Shown here one piece after another: positions 60,231 through 64,000 of a DNA stretch of 64,000 nucleotides. The notes under the pieces are model-generated. The model was not told where the DNA came from and made no database searches. It saw only the letters and a list, made by a program, of their open reading frames with translations. This DNA comes from Heterostelium album PN500 (taxonomy: Eukaryota; Evosea; Eumycetozoa; Acytosteliales; Acytosteliaceae). The stretch lies in assembly GCF_000004825.1 (NCBI RefSeq), contig NW_008805074.1, positions 744,001 to 808,000 on the forward strand. Direction: 5' to 3'. Position 1 is the stretch's first letter; the number at the start of each line of letters is the position of its first letter. The translations under genes and the position numbers were made by a program.

Positions 60231-61061
60231 TTATTGAAGGAATGCTGCATCACAGTAATAGGTTGGACATCCATTTGGAGATGATGGAACACCAACGAGG
60301 TTGTAACCCTCATTACAGAGTGGGATGGACTTAATGCAGAAACCAGTTGGGACACATTTATCGATGGAGAGACAACGGTTTTCATCTCTGAAGTAGGTGA
60401 GGGTGTAACCTGATCCACATCCAATTTTGGGGATTGGTGGGCATGCAGAGTAGTGGTCACGGATGTTGGCGTATACTGCGGTGGCGTAGAATTTCTCGTT
60501 GACAAACGAACCTTGGATGATTGCTTTTTGTGGCTCGGCGGTGTAGACCAACTTGTTGAGTAACCAACTGTAGTCGAATTTGGTGTAGGTTTGGTATGGG
60601 GTAACGAGTTCACTTACCAATTGGTTGGTGTAGCCATTGATTAAGTCGGCTTTGATTGATGGACATGGAGTGGTCTTGCACACGATTCCAGAGTTGGAGA
60701 AGCTGTAGAAAGATCCAGAGTGGGTGGAATTGACTGGTGACAATGGAAGGAGACGGTAGGCAGCTTGGGCATTGATACGGCTAACCTTGTCGAATCCGTA
60801 GTAAACGGTGGTGAGAGTTCCATAGATGACGACATCCTCCAACTTTTCGAAAACCTTGTCTCTATCGATGGAAGCATCGAATCTGATATCGTCGAGACCG
60901 ATATCACCAGAGAATCCATTGAGAGTGGAAGCAATATAATATGGACATGGCCATCTAATACAATTGATTCTGGAATATCTGATGGTATAGTAGTTTGCTT
61001 CAATGCTTGTGGCCGAAGCAACAGCCAAACAAACAAGTAATAAAGATAATTGTTTAAACAT
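60231..61061 (-). CDS. Secreted protein, DUF6748-like
   Basis: A single exon of 276 residues with a clear signal peptide (MFKQLSLLLVCLAVASA). The mature part has two similar blocks. Each pairs an aromatic-rich start and a C-x5-C-P element (INCIRWPCPYYIAS, then IVCKTTPCPSIKADLINGYT) with a hydrophobic strand run (VVIYGTLTTVYYGFDK, then AIIQGSFVNEKFYAT). The C-terminal ~65 residues have eight to nine cysteines in short CxP/GC spacing (SACPPIPKIGCGSGYTL, FCIKSIPLCNEGYNLVG, NGCPTYYC). The pattern recalls DUF6748 domains known from myxobacteria and social amoebae; that name is from memory and unverified. Unusually even codon use suggests high expression. A matrix or spore-coat role is possible (inference). 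Confidence 0.82.
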   Translation of the reverse strand: MFKQLSLLLVCLAVASATSIEANYYTIRYSRINCIRWPCPYYIASTLNGFSGDIGLDDIRFDASIDRDKVFEKLEDVVIYGTLTTVYYGFDKVSRINAQAAYRLLPLSPVNSTHSGSFYSFSNSGIVCKTTPCPSIKADLINGYTNQLVSELVTPYQTYTKFDYSWLLNKLVYTAEPQKAIIQGSFVNEKFYATAVYANIRDHYSACPPIPKIGCGSGYTLTYFRDENRCLSIDKCVPTGFCIKSIPLCNEGYNLVGVPSSPNGCPTYYCDAAFLQ

Positions 61062-62102
61062 AAAATATTGTTGATAAATAAAATTATTAGATATTTTAAA
61101 TAATTTTTGGTTTGTTTGAAATTGATTAACTATCCAAGTTTCTTTTTATATAATTTCTTGTCCTAGGAAATTTAAAAAAAAATGATTTTTTTTCTGTTTT
61201 TTTTTTTGTTTTCTTAACATTTGCTTTGTCATAAGCTGTGCGCGTTTTGTGGTGTGTTAAGTTGAGGGGTTTTATTGTTGATTAACAAGTTTTATGGGCA
61301 ACCAATAAAATAAACACATTAACTCACTTTCAATCAAAATGAAGATGGAAGTTGTCGGTTGTTTTTGATTTGATTAATCAGACGAACAAACAAAAACAAC
61401 AACACTACTTACTTGTTTATTTTCAAAAAGACTAAAATCAAAGAAAAGGAATCATAGGAACCACCTCCTACAGTTTTTACTTTACCCATTAGTTTTCTAT
61501 TTAAGAAATTTCATAACTTTCATTAACATACTATAGTTAAATAGGATAGGTATATATTTCTCAAAACAACAACAAAAACACCCACCTTTAATATAATCTA
61601 CATAAATATGCAAAGATAGAAAAAAACAACAAATGCAAATAACATCACAACACAAATGAAACAAAAAAAAAAATAACAACCTAAAGTAAACAAACAAAGT
61701 TTGTTGTGTTGTAACCTCATGTGTTTTAACCATTAATATATGAAAAGGTGTGTTTGTTTGTTTGTTTGTTTGTTAGGTTTGTTGATATTCTTTCTTGTTT
61801 GACTTACCCGAACCACTGATGGTAGTTCACACTTTTAAATATCTCGGAACTAATTTAAACATTATTATAACAAACTATTGTGGTCATATTATATATAATT
61901 ATTATAGAATTCCAAGTATTCTAAAGTTCTTATTCTATTCAATAGTTTTGGGAACTTGTTGTTATTTCAATCAAAATTGATTGATCTTATATCTTCAGAT
62001 TATATCAAATCTCAGTATTATTATGTTTACTTGTGATTTGTTTGTGATTAATTAAATATAATTGATTTATTATTATATTTAATTTTGTTTTGTTTGTTTT
62101 AT
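61062..62102. other. Intergenic, 1.0 kb
   Basis: AT-rich. It contains a TTTG tetranucleotide repeat at about 61752-61774 and a short plus-strand open frame (61795-61980) with a weak reverse-transcriptase-like phrase discussed in the findings. No supported gene. Confidence 0.35.
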
Positions 62103-63467
62103 TTAGTTCTCAAGAGCTTTGATTGCCATGTGCATAGCACCATCTTTATGTTTATGACCTCCAATGAAACCATTTGCGTCTATAATAATAATAATTAAAT
62201 GAAATTGAATTAATAACTAATTGCTTGATAAAATATATGGTATATGTTGTTATCTTATCTTTGTAGGGAAATACTTTACGTGTGAATATACAACCATCGA
62301 TTCCAATGATATCACTCAGTTCTTGATCACGTTTACCTCTCCATGCCTCTGGGAGTGCTTTTCTCAGTGTGAACGAACTGTTGTCGAGGTTGACAGCCTG
62401 GATGCGCCACGATCCAAGATTATCTTCAAACAAACAGAAAAGAATGGACTTGTTGATGTTGTTGAGCTTCTCGAGGTGATAGAGGTGCTCTTTCCACGGG
62501 CAGAACTGTCTGAGCACAATGAGTTGACCCGATGAATGAACTTCCTTACGAGTACGAAGTGCCTCTTCGACGATGGCACGTGCAGGCATCCAGCTCTTTC
62601 CATAGTAATCGACCTTGTCATTGAAGGTTTCACCCATCAACGCCATTGCCTTTTCGAAACGCTCATAGAGCACCTGTTCCGATTGATCTTCATTCCAATA
62701 GGGATTCATCGACGCAACTCGCTGACTGATTGTTGTATTCATCTTGTATTTAGCTTTGATTTCAGCTGGATATCTTTCGATTCCATTATCAACACCATCC
62801 AACTCTTCAATAAACTCTACAAAATATTATTGTTAATATATAATGTAAATACTTTACTACTTTTTAATATTATTATTATTATATGTATATATATTACCAT
62901 TATACATCTTTCTTATAGATAATATCAGTGATTTCATCATTTACTTTTAATCTATTCTTTATGATTTCTTTACCGTAGTGTCTAATGAATAATAATGATG
63001 ATGATTAATATTAATGAATTATTGCTAATTCTATAAATAATATATACTTATAAATTAAACCAGCACTACTCAATTTAATTTCATGATGATCATCAAAAGT
63101 CTCTGTGAAACCAGCTTGGTGATGATCGAATCTCAATTTAGAAAAATCATAGGTTGCACCGACATCAACTGCAACATCAGCTGCATTAATAACAGCGGTA
63201 TCTCTAGATCTAATGATTTCTATTAAATAAATAAATAATTGTTGTTAGTAAGTAAATAAATAGGTAAATTATAATTACAAATAATAATAATAATAATAAT
63301 AATGATTGATAATACAAACTTGCGTCTTTAAATTTATTTGTTTGTTTTAAAAGATAACATGCCAATGCTTCATCAGCGTGGAAAGTACCTGAATGTGTAC
63401 AAATGGTCAACTCTGTCATTATCGTTGTTTTTATATTATTAAATAATCTTAGATTCGATCTAAACAT
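62103..63467 (-). CDS. myg1: MYG1-family DHH-type exonuclease/hydrolase
   Basis: Exons 63467-63320, 63219-63048, 62981-62906, 62814-62280 and 62179-62103 give about 335 residues in one open frame. MYG1 signatures run the full length: THSGTFHADEALACYLL near the N-terminus, then DTAVINAADVAVDVGATYD, FDHHQAGFTETF (the metal-binding DHH), GVDNGIERYP, YYGKSWMPAR, LPEAWRGKRDQEL and GFIGGHKHKDGAMHMA at the C-terminus. The first 18 residues (MFRSNLRLFNNIKTTIMT) look like a mitochondrial presequence, with a second Met that could start a nuclear form. Human MYG1 is a 3'-5' exonuclease processing RNA in nucleolus and mitochondria. The third intron is ambiguous: the best-conserved reading (…KKMYNEFIEELD) is out of frame by one base, and the in-frame splice used here shortens that loop. 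Confidence 0.88.
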
Positions 63468-63640
63468 CAAACACCAAAATTATGTAATAAACAACCAACA
63501 AATTATTACATCCTTGAATGAGATCTTCAAATTTTTTTGAAAAAACGAAAAAAAAACATCATTTTTATTTTTTATCAGATTAATTAGATTCATTGTATTT
63601 ATTAATTACATATTTATAACAATTACAACAACGACTACAA
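63468..63640. promoter_or_regulatory. 173-bp divergent promoter, myg1 and presequence protease
   Basis: Only 173 bp separate the two opposed ATGs. It is AT-rich with A- and T-runs and no coding. Both flanking proteins start with mitochondrial-type presequences. Confidence 0.5.
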
Positions 63641-64000
63641 ATGTTGTCTTTATTCTCTAAAGGACTAGTTCGTGGTCGTGTTGCTAGTAATACTACTGGT
63701 GTCAACATTGGTGGTCGACCAACAACCTCTATCATTAGATCTTATGCAACAACAACTTCAGAACAAAAACAACAACAACAAGTTGTTGGTCAAAGTTTAA
63801 GAGGAAAAGAAAGATTAAAAACAAATTTAAAGGTTGGTGATAAGCTGCATGGTTTCAGTGTGGTCAATGTTCAAGATGTACCGGAGAGACAGTTCAATAC
63901 GTTTAGATTGAAACACGATGTAACCGGTGCAGACTATCTACATATCGATTGTGAAGATAAGAACAATGTATTTGCTGTGACTTTCAAGACTACACCGTTC
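63641..64000 (+). CDS. Mitochondrial presequence protease (PITRM1/Cym1, M16C), 5' part
   Basis: Open from ATG 63641 to the window end (120 codons shown; the family is about 1000 residues). The start MLSLFSKGLVRGRVASNT, rich in Arg and Ser with no acidic residues, is a typical mitochondrial presequence, followed by a short Gln-rich linker. The mature N-terminus matches the M16C family: GFSVVNVQDVPERQFNTFRL, then GADYLHIDCEDKNNVFAVTF, then KTTPF. The inverted zinc motif HxxEH lies beyond the window. The enzyme degrades cleaved presequences and unstructured peptides in the matrix. Confidence 0.9.
   Translation, partial: MLSLFSKGLVRGRVASNTTGVNIGGRPTTSIIRSYATTTSEQKQQQQVVGQSLRGKERLKTNLKVGDKLHGFSVVNVQDVPERQFNTFRLKHDVTGADYLHIDCEDKNNVFAVTFKTTPF

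Noticed and set aside
1-64000. Virus-derived, LTR, Polinton or insertion-sequence elements
   Set aside because: I looked for capsid, integrase, protease and envelope-like frames and for long terminal repeats and saw none.

Overview
The window looks like nuclear DNA of a dictyostelid social amoeba. Intergenic DNA and introns are very AT-rich. Introns are short (about 50-130 bp) GT-AG introns. Many proteins carry Asn, Gln, Ser and Thr homopolymers, and genes are generally closely packed. Protein families such as a dictyostelid-type terpene synthase, an ELMO protein, a ComC-like EGF/TIG receptor and a GH9 cellulase fit the same group. Exon GC is higher than I would expect in D. discoideum, so a relative such as Heterostelium/Polysphondylium, Cavenderia or Tieghemostelium is more likely; this is an inference. 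I saw no virus-derived element, LTR element, insertion sequence or CRISPR array.

Region 1 (0-4.6 kb): a two-exon terpene synthase (+), a truncated duplicate of its 5' end, a minus-strand coding remnant spread over three frames, a tRNA-Leu(AAG), and just downstream a structured segment that may be an unannotated ncRNA. Region 2 (4.6-19.4 kb, all minus): a large ELMO-domain protein, an ACAP-type BAR-PH-ArfGAP-ankyrin protein, and a homeodomain protein that also seems to carry a forkhead-like winged helix. Region 3 (19.4-28.0 kb): 8.6 kb with no convincing gene, upstream of the homeodomain gene. It holds TG/CA-rich boxes and two long hairpins. Region 4 (28-41 kb): an F-box/armadillo-repeat protein (-), a protein of unknown family (-), peroxisomal E2 enzyme Pex4 (+), and an 18-exon LRR/TIG/EGF transmembrane receptor (+).

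Region 5 (41-54 kb): a CLU-domain/LRR protein (-), a BAR protein (-), a coiled-coil protein (-) and, divergent from it, APC4 (+). Region 6 (54-64 kb): a short-chain dehydrogenase (-) divergent from a GH9 cellulase with a GPI-like tail (+), a CCDC124 homologue (-), an EAF6 homologue (-), a secreted Cys-containing protein (-), MYG1 (-) and, divergent from it, the start of a mitochondrial presequence protease (+), which runs off the window.

There are no operons. The main organisation is divergent promoter pairs (coiled-coil/APC4, SDR/GH9, MYG1/PITRM1) and tight convergent 3' ends (about 100 bp at 41.3 kb, about 290 bp at 58 kb). Small-GTPase and membrane-curvature functions (ELMO, ArfGAP with BAR, stand-alone BAR) recur, but nothing shows that they work together. 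Exon boundaries were read by eye from GT/AG signals and frame continuity, and total lengths were checked to be divisible by three.
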